Shown here one piece after another: positions 24,579 to 35,837 of a DNA stretch of 64,000 nucleotides; the first letter of the stretch is position 1; each line of letters opens with the position of its first letter. The notes beneath the pieces are model-generated. The model saw only the letters and a list, made by a program, of their open reading frames with translations, was not told where the DNA came from and ran no database searches. The stretch covers positions 4,085,259 to 4,149,258 of the forward strand of contig CM068553.1 in the NCBI GenBank assembly GCA_035048495.1. The letters are read 5' to 3'. A program made the position numbers and the translations under genes. This DNA comes from Euptelea pleiosperma. Taxonomy: Eukaryota; Streptophyta; Magnoliopsida; Ranunculales; Eupteleaceae.

Positions 24579-27500
24579 ATGGAGTTCACGTTAGCCAATC
24601 GAAATCTTCTGTCTAAGATAGCAATCAATGATGGACATTGTGAGGACTCTCCTTACTTTGATGGGTGGAAGGCGTATGATATGAATCCTTTTCATCCTAC
24701 CCAGAATCCTCATGGAGTTATCCAGATGGGTCTTGCTGAAAATAAGGTCCTAACAACGGATCTTTTTATTATATTCATTCAAATTTTTTCTTCTTTTTTC
24801 AAAGAAAAAAAAAATGTCTGTTAAAACTGTTATATATCTTCTTGTTGATGGTCAATTATATTTTGCAGCTTTGCTTTGACTTGATCGAAGAGTGGATTAA
24901 GCGAAACCCGGGCGCTTCGATTTGCACCGTCGAAGGAGTTCATAAATTTCAAGATATCGCTAACTTTCAAGATTATCATGGCTTGCCAACCTATAGAAGT
25001 GTATGATATCATGAAGCTCTCTTTGCATTGAAATTGTACTTTTAGTACTAAAAATGCTATTATTTCTTAGTTATAGATCACTAATCAGGCTGATTTTTGT
25101 GAAATATTGATCAAGTGATCATGAGGCCAAACTTATTGATCCTACGGTTGTAGTAATAGTAGTAATGTGTATGGTGTGGTGATTATGTTATCTTCAGGCC
25201 GTCGCAAAGTTTATGGGGAGAGTGGGAGGAAGTAGAGTCACATACGACCCGGATCGCATCGTAATGAGTGGTGGAGCAACTGGAGCTACCGAGACGATCA
25301 CCTTTTGTCTAGCTGACCGTGGTGATGCATTCCTAGTCCCCACACCATATTATCCAGCGTATGCAACTTTACAATCTTTCGTTATTTCGTCTAATTTTTA
25401 TTTTCCAAATCGTTGATCGATGGTCCTCGGGATTCACAACATACAAAGTTCAAAGCCAGCTTACAGTCGGATACTGTCATTTCCCAATTAGTTATTCTAT
25501 TTTACATGAATTTCCTGCCTTAGATTTGAAATGATGGTCAAAGGAAAAATCAATTCCAATAGGGTTTAAATCTTTTTTTTTCGGGGGGTGGGGGAGAATT
25601 TTTTTGAAGCGGTTGAAGTTAGAAGCCGCGTAGATGCGCCAATAGTATTCCGCCAGCCTAAGGTGAGGTTAGTTTTAACCATAGGTTTGCTATTAAAAGA
25701 TATTTTTTAAATAAAAACAAAACCCTTTTCTCTCTCTCTCCTCTCTCCTCTCTCCTCTCTCTCTCCTCTCTACGTTACCTTAAAAAAGGTGTTCTCCCTG
25801 CTGTGAGTAAAACTTCTGTCTTTTTTTTATTTATTTTTTGGTGAATGAGTAAAACTTCTGTCACGTTCCGCTCACAACACACAATATGAGCCACGTGGCA
25901 CATTCTTAGTGGACGCTGACCGTATGTTTGGCCAGTCCTTCGATGGACCTATAAACCAAAAATCAGCCTGATTAGTCATTTCTAAGCGTTGGATTGAAGT
26001 AATTTTCATGGGTTGATTTTAACCGTCGGAATTTGAGCATTATTTGGGTGCAAAGATCCAAAGGTTGTAAATCACAAATCAGGATGGGTTTGCAGATCCA
26101 CTGAGGGACTGGCCAAACATCCATACGGCCAGCGTCCACTAAGAGTGTGCCACGTGGCTCATTGTGACCGAAGTTTAACTCGCCGATGAGATCATTTACG
26201 TGCAGTTCGTTCTTGTTGCAGGCCCATTCTAACGGTCGTGCACCTAAGCTCTCACCACCACCAACAAATTCTCTTATAGAGAACAAAAGAATCCATCTAC
26301 ACCACCATCAACACAGGATAAAGAACCCATAATGAACAAAAGGAAAAAAAAAAGAGAAGGGAAATTAACAAAAGGAAAAAAATAACGCATACCTGGCCTG
26401 CTCCATTCCGTCATCTCCGGCACCAGCAAACAAGAAGCAACCGAAGTGAAAATTCTTCTAGCAGCAGATGAAGACAGAAGAGGTTTTGGAGGCAAACCCT
26501 CGTTGATTGAGGAGAGAGGAGAGAGGAGGTTTTTATTTTTATTTAAAAAATATTTTTTAATAGCAGACCTATGGTTAAAACTAACCTAACCTTAGTACGG
26601 CTGGCGTAATACTATTGGCGCATCTTCGCTGCTTCTAACTTCCACGGCTTCAAAATTTTTCTTGGGGGGGGGGTAAGTAGTCAACGACCTAGTCAAAGGG
26701 CATAGTCAAAGGAACAGAGAGACGTTCTATGAAATATATAGTTGTTGTCAAGCTACTTGCACCGAGTTAGGTGACAAGCTCTGGTCAAGTCAACAAAACA
26801 TTTTTCCTTGACAATTCGTATGTGGACATTGTGGAGCATTTTTGTCTGTTGGACACTATATGCTGCCACGTGCCCCATTCAAAGTTTCAAACCAAAGTCC
26901 TAAATAACTAGTTCTTCACACTTTCACAGTTCACACAAATTATTTAAAAAAGAAAAAAACTTTTTGACTATAATATTTTTTAAGTTCATTTCTTTTCCCC
27001 TCTTACCCTTTTTTTTTTTTTTTTCAAAAACCGGAGGAAGAGAAGTAGAAAAAACAGGAATTAGTTTTTGCTTTTAATGGGTTACACCCCCAAACTAAAT
27101 CCAGATCAGAGAAGACAAGCAATTTGTCTTCTTTACTACCCACAAAATCATACTAGAGCGAGGCATGTATGCATGGTTGCCCTGAATAAGATTTCTAGAA
27201 ATGATTTTTGCAGATAATTAAATGTCATAAAACGTTTTCTATACTAACACCTCCTGACATTTAATTCCTTTTTCTGTAAAACTTTTTGCTGATCACCATA
27301 CAGAGCCTAATCTCTATATGTGAGATCTCTACAAAAATCTCCTACTAAATCCCAGAGGGAAAAACAAAACCCCTTGTATACTATTTGAGTTTGAATTAGG
27401 AGAAATCAATGGGCCTGAGAGAGGGGGGATTTAGCTCGTCGTAGACAACGACACTGGTGGGAGAAGAGGAGACCAATTGGGGTTGGTGCATGGTGGTGGC

Positions 27501-28801
27501 TTGGGGTGGGGTCCATTCCTTTGTGTGCAATTTTTCTTAGAAAAACAACACACTGTTTACAAAATGGTGTGATATTTTCCCACAATTTATGCCTTTTGGA
27601 ATCTGAATTTTCCTTCGGTTTCAACTTTAATTTGCATGAAACAAACACGTATAGAAAACCCAGAATTTGAAAAAAAAAAACTTCAGTTTGCGAGCATGTC
27701 CAACACGAGTACTTTGCCTGTTTTACTGTTTAGAAGAATCCGTGCAACATGGCTTCGACCTTATAGCTCCAAACATTTTCAATGGGCTGGCCAGCTCTTG
27801 GTGGGGGCATGGTTCAAAATTCTTAATTATCGATCGTACACTTCCTCAATGAACCTTCTCCAAAATGGTTATGATTTACTTCTTCAATCTGTTATACTTA
27901 AAAAAATTTCAAATTTTTTTATTGCAGATTCGACCGAGACTTGAGATGGCGAACAGGAGTTCAATTAATTCCAGTCGACTGCGAGAGCTCTAACGATTTC
28001 AAGATCACCAAAGCTGCATTAGAAGCTGCATATGAGAAAGCTCAAAAGGCCAAAATCAAGGTCAAAGGCTTGCTCATAAACAATCCAGCCAACCCATTAG
28101 GCACAGTCCTAGATAGGGAGACACTAAGAAGCCTAGTGAGCTTCATCAATGAAAAGAACATCCACCTGGTCAGTGATGAAATATATGCAGCTACTGTCTT
28201 CAACCAACCCAAATTTGTAAGCATTTCTGAGATAATCGAGGAAGATAAGGATTGCAATCGAAATCTCATCCACATTTTGTACAGCCTCTCAAAGGATATG
28301 GGGCTCCCTGGCTTCAGAGTTGGCATAGTTTACTCATATAATGAAGAGGTAGTGAAGTGTAGTCGCAAGATGTCGAGTTTTGGACTGGTGTCTGCACAGA
28401 CCCAACACTTCATAGCAGCAATGCTATCGGACGAAGAGTTCAGCGAGAGGTTCATCGCCGAGAGTGCAAGGAGGCTAGCGACAAGGCATAAGGTCTTCAC
28501 ACATGGTCTTTCTAAAGTGGGCATTGGTTGTTTGAAGGGCAATGCTGGTCTCTTTTTTTGGATGGATTTGCGACGGCTCCTCGAAGAACCGACGGTTGAA
28601 GCGGAGATTGCATTGTGGCGTATGATAATCAATGACGCTAAGCTCAATGTTTCGCCTGGTTCATCTTTCCATTGCTCAGAGCCTGGCTGGTTTAGAGTTT
28701 GCTTTGCAAACATGGACAATGAGACCATGGAAGTTGCTCTTGGAAGGATTCAGAACTTTGTCCTTCAAATCAAGGAGGCAGAGGTGCCAGTAAAGAAATG
28801 A
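24579..28801 (+). CDS. ACS: 1-aminocyclopropane-1-carboxylate synthase (ACS)
   Basis: Converts S-adenosylmethionine to ACC, usually the rate-limiting step of ethylene synthesis, in the cytosol with pyridoxal phosphate. Four coding exons: 24579-24746, 24869-25000, 25198-25358, 27928-28801, all GT-AG, giving 444 residues. Seen: [11 protein letters not shown], the substrate-binding MGLAEN (Glu54), [33 protein letters not shown] (about 237-245), the cofactor lysine in SLSKDMG (Lys276), GFRVGIVYS and [11 protein letters not shown] (Arg410). The ATG is chosen because translation upstream has no other in-frame ATG. Two oddities: AENQ is AENK at the end of exon 1, and the protein stops at EVPVKK without the C-terminal Ser-containing tail that types I and II use for phosphorylation control. 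Position beside HIPP, At1g01500 and AN genes makes it the likely orthologue of the Arabidopsis ACS2 locus. Intron 3 (2.6 kb) is full of transposons. Confidence 0.97.
25595..26663. mobile_element. Mutator-like element in ACS intron 3
   Basis: Long terminal inverted repeats of about 150 bp: the left arm (tttgaagcggttgaagttag, atgcgccaatagtatt, ggttagttttaaccataggt, CT-rich end) is mirrored at 26510-26663. Both sides abut G-rich runs, gggtggggg and ggggggggg, a plausible 9-bp duplication with one mismatch. The interior has no transposase. It holds a palindromic MITE and about 300 bp of unrecognised sequence (26190-26500), with a minus-strand open frame of 73 codons that resembles nothing I know. 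The ends can only be placed to within a few bases. Confidence 0.75.
25848..26180. mobile_element. CACGTG palindromic MITE nested in the Mutator-like element
   Basis: The left end agtaaaacttctgtcacg, then cacaatatgagccacgtggc, mirrors the right end gtgccacgtggctcattgtg, then accgaagttt. The core blocks cctgattagtcatttctaag and ccaaacatccatacggcc are present. It brings two perfect CACGTG motifs into ACS intron 3. Confidence 0.85.
27161..27308. mobile_element. Small MITE in ACS intron 3, TATGGTTGCCCT family
   Basis: Starts aggcatgtatgcatggttgc, continues cctgaataag and tctagaaatgatttttgca, and ends ttgctgatcaccatacagagcc. The same layout occurs at 45857-45997, and its left arm is amplified at 35838-36515. 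Confidence 0.65.
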
Positions 28802-28814
28802 AATTGGCGGAAAA

Positions 28815-28830
28815 ATAAATAAATAATAAT
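28815..28830 (+). terminator. Putative ACS polyadenylation signal
   Basis: Overlapping AATAAA motifs (aataaataaataataat) begin about 14 bases after the ACS stop codon. They are close to the stop but plausible, and a later site cannot be excluded. Confidence 0.4.
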
Positions 28831-28919
28831 AACATAAAAGGGTAGGGTTAGATATTAAAATTACCAATAACAGAAATTAAAAGTAGCAGTGCAGCATAGT
28901 CTCTCTAAATTATTTATGT

Positions 28920-29106
28920 CTACTAAAAGCTATCATTCTTTCCCGTTGGAGCAGCATTCTTCCAGATATGGCGGGCTTTTTCTTTGGAGATTTGGTATTC
29001 AGGTTTGACGCCATTACGGTGTTCATTTGTATTTGGCGATTTTCGCACTTTCTTGTTGTGCGATCTCCTTTATCTATATATTGATTGGCTTATCAAAATA
29101 AATAAA
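28920..29106 (+). mobile_element. LINE 3' tail
   Basis: About 180 bp of T-rich sequence ending ttgattggcttatcaaaataaataaa, the same style of ending as the LINE tails at 5878 and (inverted) 32924. No coding frame remains. Confidence 0.5.
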
Positions 29107-29351
29107 TGAAGTTTAGCATATTTTAATCTTTCAGATTCACATTTTTGACTATCTATTTCCTTATTTCCAGAATACGTACCTGGTGAGAATTTGCCATCCG
29201 TCACACATGGAAGTGATCTTTCTGTAAAACACAGTACCAAAAAATGTGCACAAGTTAAAATGTTGCTCCGAAACGTGGTTTGAAAAAACATTGTAACGGC
29301 CGTTGTACCGGTAACACCCCAAATATGGTAGATGGTGCATGGTGGCATTGA

Positions 29352-29574
29352 AAGCTATTTTTTAAGGAACAGGTTCTGATGACCAACAAAAGTGAACCAA
29401 AAAAGTTCACATTTTTTCTCGACGGTGGATCCTGAGAATCCAATGGTGGTTTTCCTTTTGCAAAAAGTGATGCCAGCACAGCACTATCAACCACCGTTGG
29501 ATTCCCAGGATACACGGCCGAGAAAAAATGTGAACTTTTTTGGTTCATTTTGTTGGTCATCAAAAATAGCTTAG
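29352..29574. repeat. Long hairpin element
   Basis: The left arm (agctattttt, gatgaccaacaaaagtgaac, aaaaaagttcacattttttc) is mirrored by the right arm (gaaaaaatgtgaactttttt, ggttcattttgttggtcatc, aaaaatagct). The middle holds ccaccgttggattc and its inverse. A transcript would fold into a strong hairpin. The overlapping open frames are palindrome artefacts. Confidence 0.8.
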
Positions 29575-29742
29575 ATGAAGGAGGAGGTTTATGTTAGGTT
29601 GGCAGACGGTGTAAAACTTTTGCCAAATCTTACCATGTAAGGTTGGAGATGGAATGAGTTTGGCAAGGCCGGCCCGGGATTTGCTTGACCTACTTTGGGC
29701 CTTAAGAACTCTAATCCAAGCCTAGCTCAACTCACCTCAAAG

Positions 29743-30060
29743 CTCTGATACCATAATAATATTTTGAGGTTCTCTATCTCAAGGTGAGTAGAGAAAGTTC
29801 ATTGAAACACTATTTATAGATCTTACAAAGGATTGGTGGGTAGGGATTTTCCCTCCATCCGTGGACCCACAAACACCATTTTGTGGGTCCATAATCATTT
29901 TCATAGGTGGTGATTCCTCGTGCATTTCCATATTCGGCGGTTTCTTGTGTGTTGCCATAGGTGGCACGGCTTTATCAGAGGTAACCACTTCCAAACACCT
30001 ATAAAATAGGTGCTCCGAGAACAAACGGGGCCTCTTCATAAACTTTGAAATCTCTGTTTT
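29743..30060 (-). mobile_element. Copia LTR fragment with primer-binding site
   Basis: On the minus strand TGGTATCAGAGC (plus strand 29743-29754) is the standard primer-binding site of plant copia elements, complementary to initiator tRNA-Met. The adjoining LTR-like sequence contains a minus-strand TATAAATAG (29810-29819) at a usual distance. No gag or pol is seen and the far LTR end was not found, so this is a scrap. Confidence 0.65.
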
Positions 30061-30289
30061 GGCGGACCTTTTTTTTCCTAATATCAGACTTTTTACTCAT
30101 GAGAGAGATTGATAAGTGTTTGGAAGAACATAAGTAGAAGAGAAAACAGGTAGGAAAGGAAGCTACCCTCCATTTTTATTCCTTTCTTCTCTCCCTTTCT
30201 CCGTATTCTAGGACGAGGTGTATGACCTTGGAAAGGTTGCTACCTTGCTTTCCAAGTTTAGACCAACCTGATTTGAGCAATAATTGGGC

Positions 30290-31200
30290 TTTTAGCCCAT
30301 TTTGAAACTTTTGTATTTCAAAAATCTGTCTCAAGAGGACCTCCAAATGAAGGCTGTATTGGTCAAAACTATGTTCATTTGCTTATTGGTCCATAAAACA
30401 GTGTATATGGACTTTAAAGTAAAGTCACGCATGCCAAAACTATATTCATGGGCTTATCGGCCCACAACTAACCCACAAAACAGTCCAAATGACTTTTGAA
30501 TCAAGGTCTATAGGCCTAAATCATATTTATGGGCCTACTAACCCACAAAACAGTCCAAAGGACTTCTGAATCAAGGTCTACAAGCAAAAACCATATTCAT
30601 GGGACTGTTGGTCCACAAAACAAACCGAATGGACTTTAAAACCAAGGCTTATAGGCCAGAACCATGTTCATAGGCTTGTTCGCCCATAAAACAGTCTACA
30701 GGACTTTAAAATAAGGGTCCACAGGCCAGAATCATGTTCACGGGCTTGTTGGCCCATACAACGGTCCATAATGAGTTTTAACATCAAGGCCCGTTGGCCA
30801 TAACAATGTTCACAGGCCGTTTAGCCCATAAAAAGGACCAAAAAGACTTTAAAATCACAGCGCATAGGTTAGAACCATGTTCACAGGCCTGTTGGCCCAT
30901 AAAATGGTCTATAGGGACTTTAAAATCAAGGCCCACAAGTTAGAAAGATATCTGTACGCCCGTTGGCCCATAAAATAGTACATATGAACTTTAAAATCAA
31001 GGTCCATCTGCCAGAACCATATTCACGGGCTGCTGACCCATAGGGGACTTTAAATCAAGGCCCACAAGTCAGGACTATGTTCACAGGCTTGCTGGTCCAT
31101 AAAACAGTCCACAGGGACTTTAAACCAAGACCATACAGGTCAAAACCATGTTCATGAGCCTGTGGGCCCAAAAAAACAGTCCACGAGGTCTTCTAACACA
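30290..31200. repeat. Degenerate minisatellite, about 60-75-bp period
   Basis: More than a dozen diverged units built on aaccatgttcacgggcttgt, tggcccataaaacagtcca and ggactttaaaatcaaggccc. Units vary in length and sequence, so the array is old. No protein frame spans several units. Confidence 0.85.
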
Positions 31201-31595
31201 ACTCCTATAAGCCATAACCATGTTTCTCATGACCAATTAAAAGCCGTCTTGATGTAATCAAATATTAGCTTTCTTGTCAAGATAAGCACTCCAGGCCATA
31301 AGGACTAAGGCTTATGAGTCAAAGACCTAACATGCCAAGAATCATAATTCACGACACTATCAGCCTACAACAATCCCAAATGGACTAACCTCAGACCCAT
31401 TTGACCCATCAATACAACTCCTTCAATGGGAGAGGAATAGACAAAGAACAATAAGCCCATTGGACTTGTTCCTGATCCAAGGTTTGATAAGGAATGATTA
31501 CAATAGCCTCATATCCCCCTTTGATAAGGAATGATTACGAGCATCAAAATTCTAAAAGAGTTTGTCACATGTAACAAAGTGAAGGTCATCTGAAC

Positions 31596-31967
31596 CAAGG
31601 TTTAAAAAACGTCCGTCATAACGAAAATAACGGCTGTTATAACGGATTCGGACCTACCCCGTTACGTTATGGACCATTAAAATACCTTATAACGGCCGTT
31701 ATTTTTCCGTTATAAAATAAATAGCGACTGTTATTTTCTGGAAATTTTGGTGAAAAAAAAAGGCCGTTATTTTCATTTTTTTCCGTTAATTTCCAGTTTT
31801 GAAATTTTGAAATTCAAAATTTGAATTTCAGCACCATTTTTTCCGTTATTTCCTGTTATTTTCCCTTTTTTCTATTTTTGCCCTTGAGTGTTTTTTTTCG
31901 TATAACGGAAAAAAATGGTAACGCCCCCAGTCCGTTATACCGTTATAACGGTCCCCTTTAAACCTTG
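31596..31967. mobile_element. hAT-type MITE, CAAGGTTTAAA family
   Basis: Ends caaggtttaaa and tttaaaccttg, with a perfect 8-bp duplication atctgaac (31588-31595, 31968-31975). The interior is similar to the copy at 7445 over most of its length. Confidence 0.92.
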
Positions 31968-32923
31968 ATCTGAACCACAAGCTAATTTAAGTAAGAATCA
32001 AAGGGCATTTCTTTATAAACAAGGGATGTAATTAAGTGTGTCCACTACCTTGAATTGGTCATCATCACATCAACTAAAAGTCCATGTAATTCATAGGTGA
32101 AAACCTGTATTTGTGGGGTGTTAATACATATGCACATTCCCGCGTACAATTTCAATGCTTTTACCTTTGTATCCTGTTTATGAGACATTTCTTTCAACTT
32201 CTGAAATTGCGTCGGGTCATCATTCGCAACCATCGGATCTTGTCACCCTTGCTAGCTTCTCAAATTAATATTTTTATGGCATTTTTTCGGGAAAATTAAG
32301 TTGTTCCCACAAAAACGCCAAATATTGTAATATCGGATTTTGAGCAAATGATCCCAATCACACAGCTCAATCTTTCAATTTTGATATTATATTGAAATAT
32401 ATTGACCGTTAAATGGCACCTACCTAAAATTCTCATACGATCAAATTAGTATTCAAATAGTCAAGTTGTCTTATCTCAAAGTATCTGATTAAAGGTCTAG
32501 AAATTGTCCTTGAATTCTAGGGTTATATTTATAAGGCTAAGATAGTAGGTAAAATTATTTGACTTGTTACCTGATTCTAGAACGAGTTGGAGGGATACAT
32601 ATTCAGTAAAAAGTCTCTTGAATTGTCTTTATATTGGCTACGTGGCAAGTGGGTACTACCTACTATAGGTAATCTGAAATATATAAGTGATGGGGGATGA
32701 TGACATTCTCTTATGTCGCCAGATCTTCTTTCGTCCTTGTACAACTCAGGCATGCAGGGCAAAAGGATGGTAAACCTGACCTTTCCCATTAGAGAACCAG
32801 CATTTGATGGTATTGGAGTTCAAATTCTTCACTAGCCTTCAAGTTAGACTACTAGGCTTCTCGATCTATTTTGTTGACTTAGTGATTCAGGGATTTGGAC
32901 TAGTGATTTGTTGATCACAACTT

Positions 32924-33354
32924 CTTCTTTTTTTGATAAGTATAGAAGTTTTATTAGATCTGACTTTTAGAGGCTGAGGAAGCCTACCAAAAGCCAAAAC
33001 AAGTTACAAAGAAAAGCTTATACAAACTACAACAAACAAAAGTAAAAGACATCCCAATCATCCCAACCGTCTCCTCCTGGCAACTAATCCCTTCCCTTAC
33101 TAATCAAATCAGACCATTTGAACACGATATCCTCAAAAGAAATATCTTTACCTTCCTCGTATAACTTAATCCAAAAATAGATCAACGCCTTGACCTCCAA
33201 TAAAATCTGTTCCATTTGAAGACTTTTATTGTCAAACACCCTGTTATTCATTTCCTTCCACAATCCCCATTTTATCGCTAATGGTGTCAAATCCCACATC
33301 CTCCTCCCAAGCCTGCCAAACCCCTTCCCTCTCCAACCAAAGAATAACTCCTTA
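32924..33354 (-). pseudogene. 5'-truncated LINE with remnant reverse-transcriptase C-terminus
   Basis: Bounded by the 10-bp duplication atcacaactt (32914-32923, 33355-33364). On the minus strand it encodes, up to a stop near 33084, a peptide with LTPLAIKWGLWKEMNNRVF and LLEVKALIYFWIK. This resembles the end of plant L1-type reverse transcriptases, after the zinc-binding region. It then runs to a 3' tail ending cttatcaaaaaaag. The ORF start lies just outside the insertion, so the open frame is fortuitous at its N-terminus. It is non-functional. Confidence 0.85.
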
Positions 33355-33689
33355 ATCACAACTTTACCCACTCAAAAACAATAAGAAGTTTTTTACTTTG
33401 AGACTAGTTGCTGCTGCTTCTTTTTTTTTTAGGAAAATTTAGTCATGGTTTAGAAAAGACCATTATAACAGCAACGCCCCAACCCCGTTACATTATTTAA
33501 AAAATAATAGATTTTTACAAAAAAAAAAGGATGTCCGTTGTAACTGAAATACGGCTGTAATTTTACAAAAAAAAATAATTACTGTTATTGAGGTATTTTT
33601 TAAAATAAAATATTAATATTTTAACCTTTTTCTTTGACTTGGATTGACTGAAGTGACCCGTTATAACGGTAACAATGATACTGTTTAAC

Positions 33690-33873
33690 ATCAACCAATG
33701 AAAAACACTCCAATCAAATGCTTAAAAATCATTAATCAGACTGGTTTTTTGCAAGTAGGTCCACCTAGGGATGGGGCCAAACATCGAGATGGTCAATGAT
33801 CTCTAAGAGTGTGCCACATGTAAGGTGCTGTCACGTGTTAGGTGCATGTGCATCGCACGTGGCATTCCCCTAG
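33690..33873 (+). mobile_element. Helitron 3' end carrying half a palindromic MITE
   Basis: The right half of the MITE (ctccaatcaaatgcttaaaa, aagtaggtccacctagggat) runs into ggtgcatgtgcatcgcacgt and ggcattccccTAG, with CTAG at 33870-33873 followed by T. It is the same arrangement as the Helitrons at 18160, 18693 and 52178. The 5' part is missing. Confidence 0.7.
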
Positions 33874-34643
33874 TATATCTATATAAGTCATCGTTGACTC
33901 TCGATACGTCACCTTCTTTGATGTCATCAACGATGTTCACTATATTATTGATGGGATTAAAAAAGAGGGAGAAGAAAATGACATTCTGCTATCTACAGAT
34001 CTTCTTTCGCCCCTGTAAAATCCACGCACGGCAAAAGGATGGTAAAACTGAGCTTTCCCATTAGAAAACCAGCATTTGATGGTAGTGGAGTTCAAATTCT
34101 TCCCTAGCCTTCAAGTTGGACTCCTACGCTTCTCAATCTATTTTGTTGACTTATGTGATTCAGGGATTTGGACCAGTGCTTTGTTTGATCACAACTTTCC
34201 CACTCCAAAACAAAAAAGAAGTTATTTAATTTGAGACTAGTTGCTGCTTCTTCTTTTTAGGAAAATTGAATTATGGTTTAGAAGACGACCATTATAACAG
34301 TAACGCCCCAACCCCGTTACACTATTTCGAAAATAATGGTTTTTTTGCCAAAAAAAAAAAAAGCAATGTCGGTTGTAACAGAAATAAGGGCTGTTATTTT
34401 ATAAAAAATTACCGTTATTGAGGTTTTTTTTTAAATAAAACATTAAGATTCTGACATTTTTCTTTGACTTGGATTGATTGAAGTGACCCGTTATACCGAT
34501 CACAATGGTAACACTACGGGATCCAGTACATGGAGAAAAAATTCAATGGCCCTGGGACATCAAACCCGGTACACCCTCTCTCTCTCTCTCTCTCTATTTT
34601 ATCGGAAATTTAGTCATTCTATATCTGTTGTTAATGATTATTA

Positions 34644-34967
34644 CATGGTTTAAATAATGGCCGTTATAACTGATTTGGACCTCCCCCGTTACGTTATCTA
34701 CCGTTAAAATACAAAAATAATGGCCGTTATTTTTCCTTTATAATGAAAATAAAGACCGTTATTTTCTGGAAATTTATGTAAAAAAAAAACCGGCCGTTAT
34801 TTCCGTTATTTTCTATTTTTTTCCATTTTTGAAAATTTTAATTTCAACACTATTTTTTTTCATTAGTTTCCCTTTTTGCCCCTGAGCAATACAATTCGTT
34901 ATAACGGTCGTTATAACTGAAAGATGGTAACACCCCCAGTCCGTTATAACGGCCCCTTTAAACCTTG
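34644..34967. mobile_element. hAT-type MITE, CAAGGTTTAAA family
   Basis: Ends catggtttaaat and tttaaaccttg. The 8-bp duplication gattatta (34636-34643, 34968-34975) is perfect. The interior has gccgttataac and cccccagtccgtta. Confidence 0.9.
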
Positions 34968-35045
34968 GATTATTACACGAATTCCTCAAACTAACATATT
35001 TGCATAAGAATATATTGGTCGGTTTGCCTCAGAAATTTATTTTTA

Positions 35046-35225
35046 TTAAAGCCCTATATGGTGACCACAGAACTGTCTTCTAGATTTAAAAAAAAAAAAA
35101 AGTCTTCTATGAAAGGGATTTGTACGGCAAAACGTGTGATCTATAAAACTTTTATGAACATTTATAAGCAAGAATTGTTTTTTAGAAAACTTTTTAAAAG
35201 CAGCCATACAAGACCTAAATGTCAC
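35046..35225. mobile_element. Diverged element of the TATGGTTGCCCT family
   Basis: Starts agccctatatggtgaccaca and ends gcagccatacaagacct. It resembles the ends of the element at 35634-36570 but is much altered inside. Confidence 0.45.
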
Positions 35226-35475
35226 AGTTTGAGATTCTATCTTGACTTGAAGAATAATTTTCTTCATTATACTTAAAACTAACTTAATTATTTTGTAATA
35301 AGCAATTATTTATATGTCGGTTTATTACCGCCCATTTGTTAACTCAACTAATTAAATTAAATAATTATTTTTTTAATATTGATTGATATTGACACACTTG
35401 ATGTTAGATACGGACTAGAATGCTGGTTTGAATGGCAAGCTTATCATAATTCCCCAAACACAAATCTTGGTGGTT

Positions 35476-35601
35476 GAAGGTGCCAAGCTGAGTTGGTAAA
35501 GTTTGTGGGTGATGATACTATAGACCTGGGTTCAAAACCCGCCTTCACCGAGTTACTGATCTCCTTAAAAACAGGCTTAACAACAACAAAAAAAAAAAAT
35601 A
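35476..35601 (+). mobile_element. tRNA-derived SINE, copy 2
   Basis: Contains gagttggtaaagtttgtggg and gacctgggttcaaaacccgc, then ttcaccgagttactgatctc and an A-rich tail. The flanks ttggtggtt (35467-35475) and ttggcggtt (35602-35610) are target duplications with one difference. Confidence 0.8.
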
Positions 35602-35673
35602 TTGGCGGTTATAGTAAGGTATACTTGCTTAACTAGGGCTATGTATGGTGATCAACAAAAATTTTTACAGAGT

Positions 35674-35797
35674 GGTCGGGCTCAACGGACCCCTCTCGGG
35701 AGTTGATCCAACAGTGATTGATAGTGCTGAGCTGACATTGAAATCCACAGCCAAGTGAGGGGTCAGAAAAAGGGAGTCCTCGGAGCCCGAGCCTTTA
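35674..35797. mobile_element. Short palindromic element with GGTCGGGCTC ends
   Basis: The left end ggtcgggctcaacggacccc is matched in inverse by the right end ending agtcctcggagcccgagcc. It is nested in the larger element at 35634-36570. It shares end sequence with the elements at 39937, 52797 and 19092. Confidence 0.65.
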
Positions 35798-35837
35798 TAG
35801 AAAAATGATTTGTATGCCAGAAAGTGTTGATACATTC

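Larger units (their letters stand above)
32697..34515. repeat. Segmental direct duplication
   Basis: Unit 1 (32697-33690) and unit 2 (33976-34515) share aaaaggatggtaaa, aaccagcatttgatggta, tctattttgttgactta, gattcagggatttggac, ttgagactagttgctgc and a degraded hAT MITE with cgccccaaccccgttaca. Unit 1 is longer because a LINE inserted at 32924-33354. Unit 2 keeps the empty site. The degraded MITEs are at about 33436-33690 and 34272-34515. Confidence 0.88.

Noticed and set aside
28042..28728. Minus-strand open frames over ACS exon 4
   Set aside because: Shadows of the ACS coding sequence.
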